Shown here in pieces: positions 50,276 through 59,806 of a stretch of 64,000 nt of DNA. Every line of letters starts with the position of its first letter. The stretch's first letter is position 1. Below the pieces are notes generated by a model that saw only the letters and a list, made by a program, of their open reading frames with translations, was not told where the DNA came from and ran no database searches. Origin of the DNA: Pseudomonas sp. H3(2019) (GTDB taxonomy: Bacteria > Pseudomonadota > Gammaproteobacteria > Pseudomonadales > Pseudomonadaceae); the NCBI RefSeq assembly GCF_007713465.1, contig NZ_VMSG01000008.1:144520-208519 (forward strand). The letters are read 5' to 3'. A program made the translations under genes and the position numbers.

Positions 50276-51718
50276 ATGACTGAAGTTGAAGTAAAGAAAA
50301 CGCAAGAAAGCCTGCAAGACCGCCTGGCTCAAGTCGTTGAGCTGCTGCATCGCCAGCGGGTGGTCGAAGACCTGACTCATCGCCAGGAAGGTCATCATCA
50401 CGACCTGGTCGAAAACCTGGTCCACCGGCAAAACCTCGTCGAATTGCAACGCAAGCTCGATGATCTGCACTCCGCCGACGTTGCCTACATTCTTGAAGCC
50501 TTGCCGCTTGCCGAGCGTCTGACTGTCTGGCAGTTGGTCAAGGCCGAGCGCGACGGCGACATCCTGCTTGAAGTATCCGACTCGGTTCGCGAAACGCTGA
50601 TTGCCGACATGGACGATCACGAGCTCCTGGCGGCGGCCAAGGAGATGGATGCCGACGAACTCGCTGACCTGGCCCCCGAGCTGCCGCGAGACGTCGTCCA
50701 CGAGCTGATGGAGACCCTCGATGGTCAACAGCGTGAGCGCGTTCGCTCCGCGTTGTCCTATGACGAGGAGCAGGTCGGTGCTTTGATGGACTTCGAGATG
50801 GTGACGATCCGCGAGGATGTCAGTCTTGAAGTGGTTCTGCGTTACTTGCGTCGCCTCAAAGAGCTGCCAGGCCATACCGACAAGTTGTTCGTGGTTGACT
50901 ACGATGGCGTGCTCAAGGGGGTGTTGCCAATCAAGCGACTGCTGGTCAACGATCCAGACAAGCAGGTCTCGGAAGTCATGGCCAGCGATCCGGTGAGTTT
51001 TCACCCGGATGAAGACGCTTACGATGCCGCCCAGGCTTTTGAGCGTTACGACTTGATTTCGGCTCCGGTGGTCGACAAGAACGACAAGCTCATTGGTCGT
51101 CTGACCATCGATGAGATGGTCGACCTGATTCGTGAAGAGAGCGAAAACGAAGTTCTCAACATGGCGGGTCTGCGTGAAGAGGAAGATATTTTCGCGTCAG
51201 TCTGGAAATCCCTGCGTAACCGCTGGGCCTGGCTGGCGATCAACCTGATTACCGCGTTTGTTGCATCGCGGGTAATCGGTTTGTTTGAAGGTTCTATCGA
51301 GAAGCTGGTGGCCCTGGCAGCATTGATGCCGATCGTTGCCGGTATTGGCGGTAACTCCGGTAACCAGACGATCACCATGATCGTTCGTGCGATGGCGCTC
51401 GATCAGGTCAGCACCGGTAATACCTCGCGTCTCATGCGCAAGGAGCTGGCGGTTGGTTTGATCAATGGCCTGGTCTGGGGTGGGGTAATCGGCGTGGTGG
51501 CCTACCTGCTGTATGGCAGTTGGTCGCTGGGCGTGGTGATGACTGCCGCGATGACCTTGAACCTGTTGCTGGCGGCGTTGATGGGGGTTTTGATTCCGAT
51601 GACCCTGGCGCGCTTCGGACGCGATCCGGCGATGGGTGCGAGCGTCATGATCACGGCCATGACCGACAGCGGTGGTTTCTTCATCTTCCTCGGGCTGGCG
51701 ACAATCTTCCTGCTCTGA
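50276..51718 (+). CDS. mgtE: magnesium transporter MgtE
   Basis: A 480-residue inner-membrane Mg2+ channel. Soluble N-domain (about 30-140: VAYILEALPLAERLTVWQLV, then ELADLAPELPRDVVHELMET), tandem CBS domains (about 150-275) that sense Mg2+, then five membrane segments with the pore signature PIVAGIGGNSGNQTITMIVR and the ending MGASVMITAMTDSGGFFIFL. ATG 50276 follows GAGTGGAG. Monocistronic. Confidence 0.95.
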   Translation: MTEVEVKKTQESLQDRLAQVVELLHRQRVVEDLTHRQEGHHHDLVENLVHRQNLVELQRKLDDLHSADVAYILEALPLAERLTVWQLVKAERDGDILLEVSDSVRETLIADMDDHELLAAAKEMDADELADLAPELPRDVVHELMETLDGQQRERVRSALSYDEEQVGALMDFEMVTIREDVSLEVVLRYLRRLKELPGHTDKLFVVDYDGVLKGVLPIKRLLVNDPDKQVSEVMASDPVSFHPDEDAYDAAQAFERYDLISAPVVDKNDKLIGRLTIDEMVDLIREESENEVLNMAGLREEEDIFASVWKSLRNRWAWLAINLITAFVASRVIGLFEGSIEKLVALAALMPIVAGIGGNSGNQTITMIVRAMALDQVSTGNTSRLMRKELAVGLINGLVWGGVIGVVAYLLYGSWSLGVVMTAAMTLNLLLAALMGVLIPMTLARFGRDPAMGASVMITAMTDSGGFFIFLGLATIFLL

Positions 51719-51839
51719 GTTTCTAGTGTGCGGTCTTGCTCAAGCCAGCAGGCCGCGCGCCTTCATTTTCCAATCTGTTAGCGTAATGTCGATGGCAACT
51801 GAGCTTGTCGTTGGGTAAGCAATTGGCTGAATTTCAGGC

Positions 51840-51865
51840 AAAAAAAAGCCAGCACATGGCTGGCT
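51840..51865 (-). terminator. amrZ terminator
   Basis: On the minus strand AGCCAGC-CATG-GCTGGCT-type stem followed by an eight-T run, 20 bp past the amrZ stop codon. Confidence 0.92.
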
Positions 51866-51883
51866 AGAGCTTACGGGATGCAA

Positions 51884-52210
51884 TCAGGTGGCGTCTGCGG
51901 CCATTTCAGCGTCATGGGCAATCAGCGAAACCAGTGCGTTTTGCTGGCGGTGGGAGAGTTGACGGAAACGTTGAAGCAGTTCGCGTTCGTGCAGTGACAG
52001 CTCGGGGCTGTCCAGGCGCATGCTCAATTCTTCGCCCAGTGCGCCTTCCTGAATAAGACTCTGCTCAAGGCGGGCGATGATCTCGGAATTCATGCTGCGG
52101 TGATGATTGCGAGCCACCTCGGCAATGCGTTCACGCATCCCGTCTGGCAGACGTACGACGAACTTGTCAGCCGTACGGCTGGAATAAATTGCCTGTTTCA
52201 ATGGGCGCAT
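51884..52210 (-). CDS. amrZ: alginate and motility regulator AmrZ (ribbon-helix-helix)
   Basis: A 108-residue DNA-binding protein of the Arc/MetJ fold. [20 protein letters not shown], then [20 protein letters not shown], then a C-terminal tetramer helix [20 protein letters not shown]. It is nearly identical to the P. aeruginosa AmrZ that I remember, which activates alginate and represses flagellar and c-di-GMP genes; in P. fluorescens it represses motility. A palindrome TAACCGGTTA lies at 52216-52225, just upstream; the ribosome site is weak. Confidence 0.95.
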   Translation of the reverse strand: MRPLKQAIYSSRTADKFVVRLPDGMRERIAEVARNHHRSMNSEIIARLEQSLIQEGALGEELSMRLDSPELSLHERELLQRFRQLSHRQQNALVSLIAHDAEMAADAT

Positions 52211-52580
52211 ATATTTAACCGGTTAGTTCAGGGGAGCGGTTCTCGGAATTGGCCGCAGGATGTCATGTAGGACAAGCCTCGTCGCCATATGTTCAACCTG
52301 AATTGATATGAAGCCGCATCATGCCTCAAAATTGCCAGATCATTGGCGTCAATTCTGTGACAAATATTGAACTGGAAGCAGGCGTTATGCCAGCACCAAT
52401 TATCAGAAATGCGGACTGGTTTGAAAACAGTCACCGGGCCCGTACATCTGACCGCGTTCTCTTTGCCCGACAGATGGGTGCTTGGGCGCCCCTGAGCGTG
52501 CATGCTATGCGGATACGATCTTCGTTCCTTACCAGATACAGAATAGTGGCAAATGGCCGATTTACTAGGACGGGCACGCA
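52211..52580 (+). other. amrZ-phnN intergenic region without a gene
   Basis: 370 bp with no supported gene. Open frames here show no recognisable protein and no good ribosome site. It must contain the amrZ and phnN promoters. A palindrome TAACCGGTTA lies at 52216-52225. Confidence 0.5.
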
Positions 52581-53183
52581 ATGAGGGGTGATATAGGGAT
52601 GCGCGGCAGACTTGTTTATTTGATGGGGCCGTCCGGCTCCGGTAAAGACAGCCTGATCGATGCGGCCCGCGACTCCTTGCTTGGCCTTGATTGCGTTGTG
52701 GTACGCAGGGTGATTACCCGGTCGGCTGAATCGGTCGGCGAAGACGCTCTGGGTGTTACTGCGGAGCAATTTGCTCAAATGAGGCGCGAAGGCAGTTTTG
52801 CGCTGTGCTGGCGTGCCAATGGGCTTGATTACGGCATTCAGGCAGAGATTGATCAGTGGTTGAGTGAAGGTCGCCATGTGCTGATCAACGGCTCAAGAGG
52901 TCATTTGTCCGAAGCCATGGCGCGTTATCCGACATTGTTGCCCATAGTGCTGACGGTCAAAACCGAAGCTCTGCGCAGACGTCTTGAGCGGCGAGGGCGT
53001 GAGAGCGCTGAGGAAATCGAATCCCGACTTGAGCGCAATGCCTTGTTTTCAACGGATGCTGCTCGAGAAGACCCGGAAGGGATTTTTCAGCTGGATAATT
53101 CTGGTGAACTTTCCACTGCTGTCGACAACTTGCTGGCTCTATTGATGCGAGAGGGTATCAGCGCAAAAGCGGATCAAATCTGA
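52581..53183 (+). CDS. phnN: ribose 1,5-bisphosphate phosphokinase PhnN, without other phn genes
   Basis: A 200-residue kinase of the guanylate-kinase fold (RGRLVYLMGPSGSGKDSLID with the P-loop, then GHVLING-type strand RHVLINGSRGHLSEAMARYP, then RRLERRGRESAEEIESRLER). PhnN makes PRPP in the C-P lyase phosphonate pathway or by-passes ribose-phosphate pyrophosphokinase. Start is ATG 52581 or ATG 52599 (MRGRLVYL); neither ribosome site is strong. No other phn gene is present. Confidence 0.9.
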   Translation: MRGDIGMRGRLVYLMGPSGSGKDSLIDAARDSLLGLDCVVVRRVITRSAESVGEDALGVTAEQFAQMRREGSFALCWRANGLDYGIQAEIDQWLSEGRHVLINGSRGHLSEAMARYPTLLPIVLTVKTEALRRRLERRGRESAEEIESRLERNALFSTDAAREDPEGIFQLDNSGELSTAVDNLLALLMREGISAKADQI

Positions 53184-53306
53184 GCCCGTGATCGAAGCAG
53201 GCGTTTGCCTACACTTAATAAGCCTTACAGACGACATGACAAAACCGGGCCTGCCCGTTAACATGCACGCCGTCCATCGCGCCGCATGTCCTTGCGGCCG
53301 GCATGT

Positions 53307-53383
53307 GTCTCAGTAGCTCAATTGGATAGAGCATCCCCCTCCTAAGGGGAAGGTTGGCAGTTCGAACCTGCCCTGGGACACCA
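53307..53383 (+). tRNA. tRNA-Arg (anticodon CCU)
   Basis: A 77-nt tRNA. Acceptor GTCTCAG pairs with CTGGGAC (one G-U), anticodon loop CTCCTAA, T-arm GGCAGTTCGAACCTGCC, CCA encoded. Confidence 0.97.
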
Positions 53384-53462
53384 CTAACACACGATGTTTC
53401 TGCACGCGCTCCGACCTCTGTACAACATCATCGCGACCGCGACGTAGCCGAAAACAACATCG

Positions 53463-53500
53463 AAAAGCCCCGCTCGGGATTACCTGGCGGGGCTTTTTTT
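53463..53500 (+). terminator. Rho-independent terminator after tRNA-Arg(CCU)
   Basis: AAAGCCCCGC and GCGGGGCTTT stem with a 13-nt loop and seven T. Confidence 0.92.
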
Positions 53501-53683
53501 GACCTGTGTTTGCAGCCCGTCCACGTAAACCCACAATTGTTTGCCGACACCTATAAGGGAACGCCACAAACGGCCGATAACCCGGTGGGCCGTTGTCCTG
53601 CGCGACGCCTCAATGGGCAGCGATTTAGAGCTGGTCCCTGCATTTGTCTTTGGGTTCATCTTCTTAATTGCCTGGAATCTTCG

Positions 53684-55288
53684 ATGCTGGCGTACCACCA
53701 AAAAAGCTTTTTGATCGTCGATGATTTCTCGGATTTCCGTAGTTCGGTCAGGTCGATGTTGCGTGAGCTGGGTGTCAAGGATGTCGACACTGCCGACACG
53801 GGTGAGGTGGCGCTGCGCATGTGTGCGCAGAAGCGCTACGACTTCATCTTGCAGGATTATCACCTTGGCGATGGCAAGAAGAATGGTCAGCAGGTGCTTG
53901 AAGACCTGATGGTCGAGAAGCTGATCAGCCATGAAAGTGTGTTTCTGATGGTCACTGCCGAGAGCAGTCAGGCGATGGTGCTCAGTGCGCTCGAGCATGA
54001 GCCGGATGCGTATCTGACCAAGCCTTTCAACCGCGCTGGCCTGGCCCAGCGACTGGAGCGACTGGAGCAGCGCAAGACGTTGCTCAAGCCGATCCTGCAG
54101 GCGCTGGATCGGGGTAAACCTGTTGAAGTCCTGAATGCCTGCATTGAGTTGTGCAAGCAGGACCCGCGCTATTCGCCGCTGTGCCTGCGCTATCGCGCCG
54201 ATGCGTTGCGCGACATGAATCAGAATGAGGCGCTGGAGCGCTTGTACAACAGCATTCTGGCGGATCGCCCGTTGCCTTGGGCCTATGTCGGTCTGGGGCG
54301 ATTGATGTTCAAGCGAGGCCAGGTCGCTCAGGCAAAAGCCGTCTACGAAAAGGCGCTGAAGGCTTTCCCGATGATGCCGGCGCTGTATGACGGCCTGGCC
54401 GAAGTGCTGGTGGCTGAAGGTGACACCAAGGCTGCGCAGAATGTGCTGGAAGAGGCCGTTCGCCTGTCGCCATTGGCGGTGCGCAGGCAATCGTTGCTGG
54501 GCAAGTTGGCGTTGACTAACGAAGACTTCGAAGGTGCGGCCAAAGCCTATCGTCAAGCGGTCTCTCAAGGGGCGCAGTCGCGTTTCAAGGACCCGGAAAG
54601 CAATCTGGGGCTGGCGCATGCGCTCATCAGTAAAGGCAGCGAAAAAGGTCTGGATACCCGCACGCGGCTGGAGATCAACCAGACCCTGAGCGCTGTCGCC
54701 AAGGAAAACATCAATGATCCGGGGTTACAGGTCCGGGCGCGCTTGATGAAAGCCACCAGCCTGCTGCTCAACGATGCTGAAACCGCTGAGAAGCTGACGG
54801 AGCAGGCACTGACCCATCTGGGTGGGATGGAGCAGTTCATGAGCGCTGAAGCGGCGTTGCTGGTTGCCAAGCAGTTGAAGATGCTGGGGCAGACTGACGC
54901 CGGTAATTCGATGTTGAAAAACTGCGCAGAGATTTACGGTGATGACCCGGTGGTGATGCAAGGCATCGCCGAGCAGACCGACGACCCGGCGATCCTCAAC
55001 TCCGGCAACGCGGCGGCAGATCTCAACCGCCAGGGCGTGCGCAGTTACAAGGCGGGCGCGCTGCCAGAGGCACGGGAGCTTTTTCGCGGTGCACTGTTGT
55101 TGCAGCCGAAGAACATCAGTATTGCTCTCAACATGGCGCAATCGCTGTTGCACGGGGCCGATGCCAGTCTCGATTCAGCACTGGTGGAAGAGTGCCGTAC
55201 GTGCCTGAAAATGGTGGGCATGATGCCCGAGAGCGATGCGCGTTATCCGCGTTATCAGAAGCTGCGAAGCAAGGCGTTTGGCGAATGA
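53684..55288 (+). CDS. response regulator receiver domain fused to tetratricopeptide repeats
   Basis: A 534-residue protein. Receiver domain 1-125: FLIVDDFSDFRSSVRSMLRE with acidic Asp13/14, phosphoacceptor Asp58 in FILQDYHLGDGKKNG, Lys113 in YLTKPFN. The rest is a series of TPR-like helical hairpins, e.g. PWAYVGLGRLMFKRGQVAQA, then KAVYEKALKAFPMMPALYDG, then LAEVLVAEGDTKAAQNVLEE. There is no DNA-binding domain, so output is by protein contact. Its stop overlaps the start of the histidine kinase gene (ATGA), which is presumably its partner. Confidence 0.9.
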   Translation: MLAYHQKSFLIVDDFSDFRSSVRSMLRELGVKDVDTADTGEVALRMCAQKRYDFILQDYHLGDGKKNGQQVLEDLMVEKLISHESVFLMVTAESSQAMVLSALEHEPDAYLTKPFNRAGLAQRLERLEQRKTLLKPILQALDRGKPVEVLNACIELCKQDPRYSPLCLRYRADALRDMNQNEALERLYNSILADRPLPWAYVGLGRLMFKRGQVAQAKAVYEKALKAFPMMPALYDGLAEVLVAEGDTKAAQNVLEEAVRLSPLAVRRQSLLGKLALTNEDFEGAAKAYRQAVSQGAQSRFKDPESNLGLAHALISKGSEKGLDTRTRLEINQTLSAVAKENINDPGLQVRARLMKATSLLLNDAETAEKLTEQALTHLGGMEQFMSAEAALLVAKQLKMLGQTDAGNSMLKNCAEIYGDDPVVMQGIAEQTDDPAILNSGNAAADLNRQGVRSYKAGALPEARELFRGALLLQPKNISIALNMAQSLLHGADASLDSALVEECRTCLKMVGMMPESDARYPRYQKLRSKAFGE

Positions 55289-55977
55289 ATGATGTTGACG
55301 AGGGGCTCGACTTTTCCACGGTGATCGCCTCCACCGTACACGACATGAAGAACTCCCTGGCGTTGCTGATGCAGGCCCACGGACAGTGGCTTGCGCGCTT
55401 GCCTGCGGCTCAGCAGCAAACCGCCGAGCAGGGCGTGATCGACTATGAGTTCGCTCATCTGAACGGCATGCTGGTGCAGTTGCTGGGGTTGTACAAGCTC
55501 GGCGTCAACCAGTTGCCGTTGCGTCCGGATTATCACGAGCTGGACGATTTCATCGAAGCGCAGTTGGCGGCGCATCAGGACGTGTTCAAGAGTCGTGGCA
55601 TTGTAGTGACTTATGAGATCGATCCCTTGAGCCCTCTCGGATTCTTTGACCGGGAGCTGATTGGAACGGTACTGGCCAATGCGATCAACAATGCCATTCG
55701 TCATGCCCGGCATTCGCTATTGATCAGCATCGGTGAGGAAACCGGGCAATTGCTGTTGTCGATCAATGACGACGGCGAGGGTTTCCCGGCCCAGATGATC
55801 GAGCGTCAGGCGGATTACGTACAGGGTATCAATCCGGCCAGTGGCAGCACCGGCCTGGGTCTGTACTTCGCCGCGCGTATTGCACAACTGCACCAGCGCA
55901 GCGGCGTGCACGGGCGCACCGAAATCCGTAATGGCGGCCCGTTGGGAGGCGGGTTGTTCAATCTCTACCTGCCCTGA
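55285..55977 (+). CDS. small soluble sensor histidine kinase
   Basis: A 230-residue kinase without membrane segments or an obvious sensor domain. H-box at the very N-terminus (ASTVHDMKNSLALLMQAHGQ, His19), then the catalytic domain: N-box LANAINNAIRHARHSLLISI, G1 INDDGEGFP, G2 GSTGLGLYFAARIAQLH. The short dimerisation part and missing sensor suggest that its signal comes through another protein, possibly the TPR regulator whose gene overlaps it by 4 bp. Confidence 0.9.
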   Translation: MNDVDEGLDFSTVIASTVHDMKNSLALLMQAHGQWLARLPAAQQQTAEQGVIDYEFAHLNGMLVQLLGLYKLGVNQLPLRPDYHELDDFIEAQLAAHQDVFKSRGIVVTYEIDPLSPLGFFDRELIGTVLANAINNAIRHARHSLLISIGEETGQLLLSINDDGEGFPAQMIERQADYVQGINPASGSTGLGLYFAARIAQLHQRSGVHGRTEIRNGGPLGGGLFNLYLP

Positions 55978-56103
55978 TATCCGGCACGGCGCGCAGCATT
56001 TTTGTAGGACATTTTTATGTCCCGGTGCTTGATATTCCGAACAGCTGGTGCCTATTTTGTACATGTCGCCGTTCGCGGCTTGCACAACTTCAAGGATAGA
56101 GTC

Positions 56104-57447
56104 ATGACGACCGATGGCCAGCGTTCACTCGCACAGCGATTGACGGGCATTGATGAGATTGAATGCGTCACCCCGGATCTCAATGGCGTGCCGCGTGGCA
56201 AGGTCATGACCGCAGAAGGATTCCTTGAGGGGCGGCGTTTGCAGATGGCGCGTGGCGTGCTGTTGCAATGCATCATGGGCGGTTATCCGCCGGCACGTTT
56301 TTACGGCAATGAAGACGGCGACCTGGCGCTCAATGCCGATCCGAAACAGATTCACCGTTTGCCCTGGAGCAAGCCGCCCCGTGCGTTGGCCATTTGCGAT
56401 GCCGATGAGTTGAGCGGGGAAAGCTCGCGTCTCTCGACTCGCGGTCAGTTGAAAGCGGTGATCGCCCGTTATGCCGCTCGCGGTTTGGCGCCCGTCGTGG
56501 CGACCGAGATGGAGTTCTTTGTTTTTGCACCGAACACCGACCCGACCCAACCCTTCCAGCCGCCGGTCGGACTGGACGGCCGTCGCGAGGAAGGTCATTC
56601 GGCATTCAGTGTCAGCTCCAACAACGGTTTGCGCCCGTTCTTCAATGAAGTCTACGAATGCATGGCAGCCTTGGGTTTGCCGCGCGATACCTTCATGCAC
56701 GAGATGGGCGTCAGCCAGTTTGAAATCAATCTGCTGCACGGTGATCCGTTGCTGCTGGCTGACCAGACATTCCTGTTCAAGCACTTGCTCAAGGAAGTCG
56801 CGCTCAAGCACCACCTGACCGTGGTGTGCATGGCCAAGCCGCTGGCGCATACACCGGGCAGCTCGATGCACATTCACCAGAGCATCGTCGAGACAGGCAC
56901 GGGCCGAAATGTGTTCAGCGATGACGCTGGACAGCCGACTGCAATCTTCCGTCATTTCATCGGTGGCCAGCAGGCAGCGATGGCAGATTTCACGGCGTTG
57001 TTTGCGCCGAACGTGAACTCTTACCAGCGTCTGTGCCATCCTTACGCATCGCCGAATAATGCCTGCTGGTCTTATGACAATCGGGCGGCGGGTTTGCGGA
57101 TTCCAGCCAGCTCGCCAGAAGCGCGTCGAGTCGAGAACCGTCTACCGGGCGCCGATGCCAACCCGTATCTGGCGATTGCCGCCAGTCTGGCGGCCGGGTT
57201 GTATGGCATTGAAAACGAACTGGAGCCGACGCCGGCCATTCAAGGCCAGTTTGAAGTGCCGGACAGTTTGTCGTTGCCGTGTACCTTGCATGCTGCTCTT
57301 GAGCGTCTGACACGTAGCCAATTGGCGAAGGAACTGTTTGGCAAGGAGTTCATCGAAGGCTACATCGCTTCGAAGACCATGGAGTTGAGCAGTTTTCTTG
57401 ATGAAATCACTCCCTGGGAGCGGCGTGTTTTGGCCACCCAGGCCTAA
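56104..57447 (+). CDS. glutamine synthetase-like gamma-glutamyl-polyamine synthetase
   Basis: A 447-residue enzyme of the GS fold. MTTDGQRSLAQRLTGIDEIE, then EMEFFVFAPNTDPTQPFQPP with the metal Glu, SQFEINLLHGDPLLLADQTF, CMAKPLAHTPGSSMHIHQSI (His motif) and PNVNSYQRLCHPYASPNNAC. The PuuA/PauA type, which glutamylates putrescine or related amines, is more likely than glutamine production because the adenylylation loop of GlnA is absent. In P. aeruginosa a pauA-type gene lies near flgZ, as I recall. ATG 56104 rather than 56017. A separate leader hairpin, GGACAT-TTTT-ATGTCC, lies at 56007-56022. Confidence 0.88.
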   Translation: MTTDGQRSLAQRLTGIDEIECVTPDLNGVPRGKVMTAEGFLEGRRLQMARGVLLQCIMGGYPPARFYGNEDGDLALNADPKQIHRLPWSKPPRALAICDADELSGESSRLSTRGQLKAVIARYAARGLAPVVATEMEFFVFAPNTDPTQPFQPPVGLDGRREEGHSAFSVSSNNGLRPFFNEVYECMAALGLPRDTFMHEMGVSQFEINLLHGDPLLLADQTFLFKHLLKEVALKHHLTVVCMAKPLAHTPGSSMHIHQSIVETGTGRNVFSDDAGQPTAIFRHFIGGQQAAMADFTALFAPNVNSYQRLCHPYASPNNACWSYDNRAAGLRIPASSPEARRVENRLPGADANPYLAIAASLAAGLYGIENELEPTPAIQGQFEVPDSLSLPCTLHAALERLTRSQLAKELFGKEFIEGYIASKTMELSSFLDEITPWERRVLATQA

Positions 57448-57518
57448 CCGATTCGTCGCTGTCGGGCTATCGTTGTCGGTAGCCCGGTACTCACTGCAAG
57501 GAGCCGCTCGGAACGCCG

Positions 57519-58907
57519 ATGCGCCAAATCCTGAAATCCTTTCGAGCGCTTTATTTCGCCTCGCTGATGATGTTGATCGGCTCGGGCCTCCTCAGTACTT
57601 ACCTGGGCTTGCGCCTGGCAGCGGACCATGTCGACAGTCTGTGGGTCGGTGCGCTGATGGCGGCCAACTATTTCGGCCTGGTGCTGGGCGGGAAAATCGG
57701 TCACCGGTTGATCGCACGGGTCGGTCATATCCGGGCCTACTCGGCCTGTGCCGGGATCGTCGGTGCGGCGGTGCTGGGGCACGGTCTGATCGATTGGCTA
57801 CCGGCCTGGCTGGTGCTGCGGATGGTCGTTGGTCTGGGCATGATGTGCCAATACATGGTCATCGAGAGCTGGCTGAATGAGCAGGCCGAAGCCAAGCAGC
57901 GCGGGCTGGTGTTCAGCGGCTACATGATCGCTTCGTACCTGGGGCTGGTGCTGGGCCAGTTGATTCTGGTCATGCACCCGTCCCTGGGGCTGGAATTGCT
58001 GATGCTGGTGGCGTTGTGTTTTGCGCTGTGCCTGGTGCCAGTCGCGCTGACGCGGCGGATTCACCCGGCGCCCTTGCACCCGGCGCCGATGGAGCCGCGC
58101 TTTTTCATGAAGCGGGTTCCGCAGTCCCTCAGTACGGTGCTCGGCGCTGGCCTGATCGTCGGTTCGTTCTATGGTCTGGCGCCGTTGTACGCGTCCCAGC
58201 AAGGGCTTTCCACTGAGCAGGTCGGTCTGTTCATGGGTAGCTGCATTTTTGCCGGGTTGCTGGTGCAGTGGCCGCTGGGCTGGTTGTCGGATCGTTATGA
58301 TCGGGCGCTGCTGATTCGCAGTTTTGCCTTTTGCCTGGCGCTGGCAGCGTTGCCGTTGGCGATCATGTCGCAGGTGCCGCTTGAGGTGCTGTTTATCGCT
58401 GGCTTCGCCTGCTCGCTGGTGCAGTTCTGTCTGTACCCGTTGGCGGTGGCGTTTTCCAACGACCACGTCGAGGGTGATCGGCGGGTATCGCTGACCGCCA
58501 TGTTGTTGGTGACCTACGGTGTGGGGGCGAGCATCGGTCCGCTGGTGGCGGGTGTGCTGATGAAGTTGTTCGGCAGTCAGATGCTGTACGCGTTCTTCAG
58601 TTTCTTCGCAGTGGTGCTGGTATGGCGCATCCGGCCGAAAGCGGTGACCAATCTGCATCAGGTGGAAGACGCGCCGCTGCATCACGTGGCCATGCCGGAC
58701 AGCATGTCGAGTTCGCCCCTGGTGGCGGCTCTCGATCCGCGGGTCGATGAGCAGGTCGTGCATGACCAGATGCAAAATGGTGCGAGTCCTGATCCGGATC
58801 CTGAGCGGGACGCGAAATCCGACGCTGAAGACGCCGACGGCTCTGATGAGCAGTCTGAAGATCCTGGGGCGGAGCACCCGAAAAGCTTTACCGAGGCCAG
58901 ACCTTAG
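57519..58907 (+). CDS. MFS transporter (YcaD-like) with a long acidic C-terminal tail
   Basis: A 462-residue inner-membrane transporter with 12 predicted segments. MFS signature between TM2 and TM3: GGKIGHRLIARVGHIRAYSA, and QWPLGWLSDRYDRALLIRSF between TM8 and TM9. The pattern resembles YcaD-type MFS exporters of unknown substrate. The last 85 residues are cytosolic and rich in Asp/Glu/Ser (SPDPDPERDAKSDAEDADGS), which is long for the family. It follows the glutamine-synthetase-like gene after 71 bp, perhaps in the same unit. Confidence 0.88.
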   Translation: MRQILKSFRALYFASLMMLIGSGLLSTYLGLRLAADHVDSLWVGALMAANYFGLVLGGKIGHRLIARVGHIRAYSACAGIVGAAVLGHGLIDWLPAWLVLRMVVGLGMMCQYMVIESWLNEQAEAKQRGLVFSGYMIASYLGLVLGQLILVMHPSLGLELLMLVALCFALCLVPVALTRRIHPAPLHPAPMEPRFFMKRVPQSLSTVLGAGLIVGSFYGLAPLYASQQGLSTEQVGLFMGSCIFAGLLVQWPLGWLSDRYDRALLIRSFAFCLALAALPLAIMSQVPLEVLFIAGFACSLVQFCLYPLAVAFSNDHVEGDRRVSLTAMLLVTYGVGASIGPLVAGVLMKLFGSQMLYAFFSFFAVVLVWRIRPKAVTNLHQVEDAPLHHVAMPDSMSSSPLVAALDPRVDEQVVHDQMQNGASPDPDPERDAKSDAEDADGSDEQSEDPGAEHPKSFTEARP

Positions 58908-58918
58908 GGGCAAAAAAA

Positions 58919-58953
58919 ACGGGCAGTCACCGAAAGGGACTGCCCGTTTTTTT
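58919..58953. terminator. bidirectional Rho-independent terminator
   Basis: ACGGGCAGTC and GACTGCCCGT stem flanked by an A-run and a T-run, between the convergent MFS and flgZ genes. Confidence 0.95.
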
Positions 58954-58964
58954 ACGCGTCTGGA

Positions 58965-59711
58965 TCAGAGATCGTCTTTGTCGAAGCGGCGTGCTTCGCG
59001 TTGCAACTGATAGACGAAGCGCTCGACCTGGCGCTGCACCAGCCCGCTCATGTTGTGAAAGCGTACGCCGGCGAAGGTGGTGTCGATCTTCTCTTCGTGA
59101 TGCAGATAACGCAGCTCGACCGGTGCGGTCATGCTGCCGAAGGGCAGGGCGGCGATGAAGCGTTCATACACCTCACCCAATTGAAGTCCGCTGGTAATGT
59201 CGCCATCAAAGCGCAGCTTGCAACCCGTCGCCGAGATGTCCAGCAGTTTGCCTCTGACGGGCGTCTTGAGCTTTTCACCACCGAGTTCGATATTCACCAG
59301 TTGTGCCAGTTTCAAGGCCGCGCGAAACGCGTTGCGACGCTGGTGATAAACCACTTCATCGGGCAGCGTGCCGCGGTAGCAGCGGCCACCGTTGGACTCG
59401 TCGATGGTCAGTGTGCCGTTGCTTTCCCAAGCAATACGTACGCCTTCATGAAAGCCTTCAACCCGAAAAGCTTCGCCGGCAAGCAGATAGCGTTCGCCAT
59501 CGCGAGGGATCATTTCGTCCAGGGCGATCATATTGCTGTCGCGATCGATATCGACCAGGTAGCTCTGAAAGCGCTGGCTGCGTTCGTGGAACGTGATGAT
59601 CAGGGGATCATGGCTCTCTTGCAGCATCCGCAGGTTGCCGGTGATTTCCAGCGGGGTGCTGAGCACCTTGGGTGGCTGCGGAGCATCTTCCGCGCTTGAG
59701 GCGTTGAACAC
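58965..59711 (-). CDS. flgZ: PilZ-domain flagellar brake protein (YcgR/FlgZ)
   Basis: A 248-residue c-di-GMP receptor. YcgR N-domain ([20 protein letters not shown], then [20 protein letters not shown]) and a PilZ domain with the ligand motifs RRNAFR near residue 127 and DISATG near 163. Bound to c-di-GMP, such proteins slow the flagellar motor. In P. putida and P. fluorescens flgZ lies after flgMN, as it does here; the 95-bp gap from flgN allows co-transcription. Confidence 0.94.
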   Translation of the reverse strand: MFNASSAEDAPQPPKVLSTPLEITGNLRMLQESHDPLIITFHERSQRFQSYLVDIDRDSNMIALDEMIPRDGERYLLAGEAFRVEGFHEGVRIAWESNGTLTIDESNGGRCYRGTLPDEVVYHQRRNAFRAALKLAQLVNIELGGEKLKTPVRGKLLDISATGCKLRFDGDITSGLQLGEVYERFIAALPFGSMTAPVELRYLHHEEKIDTTFAGVRFHNMSGLVQRQVERFVYQLQREARRFDKDDL

Positions 59712-59806
59712 GGTTTATCAATCTCCAGACAGAATACGATCACACGCAAGAGCCAGCATTCTGCCAGCATGTTTCGTGCCTTGATAGAGCACGCTTATTT
59801 ATGAGT

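Noticed and set aside
52321..52584. Possible 87-residue gene before phnN
   Set aside because: No ribosome site, no recognisable family; the frame runs into phnN.
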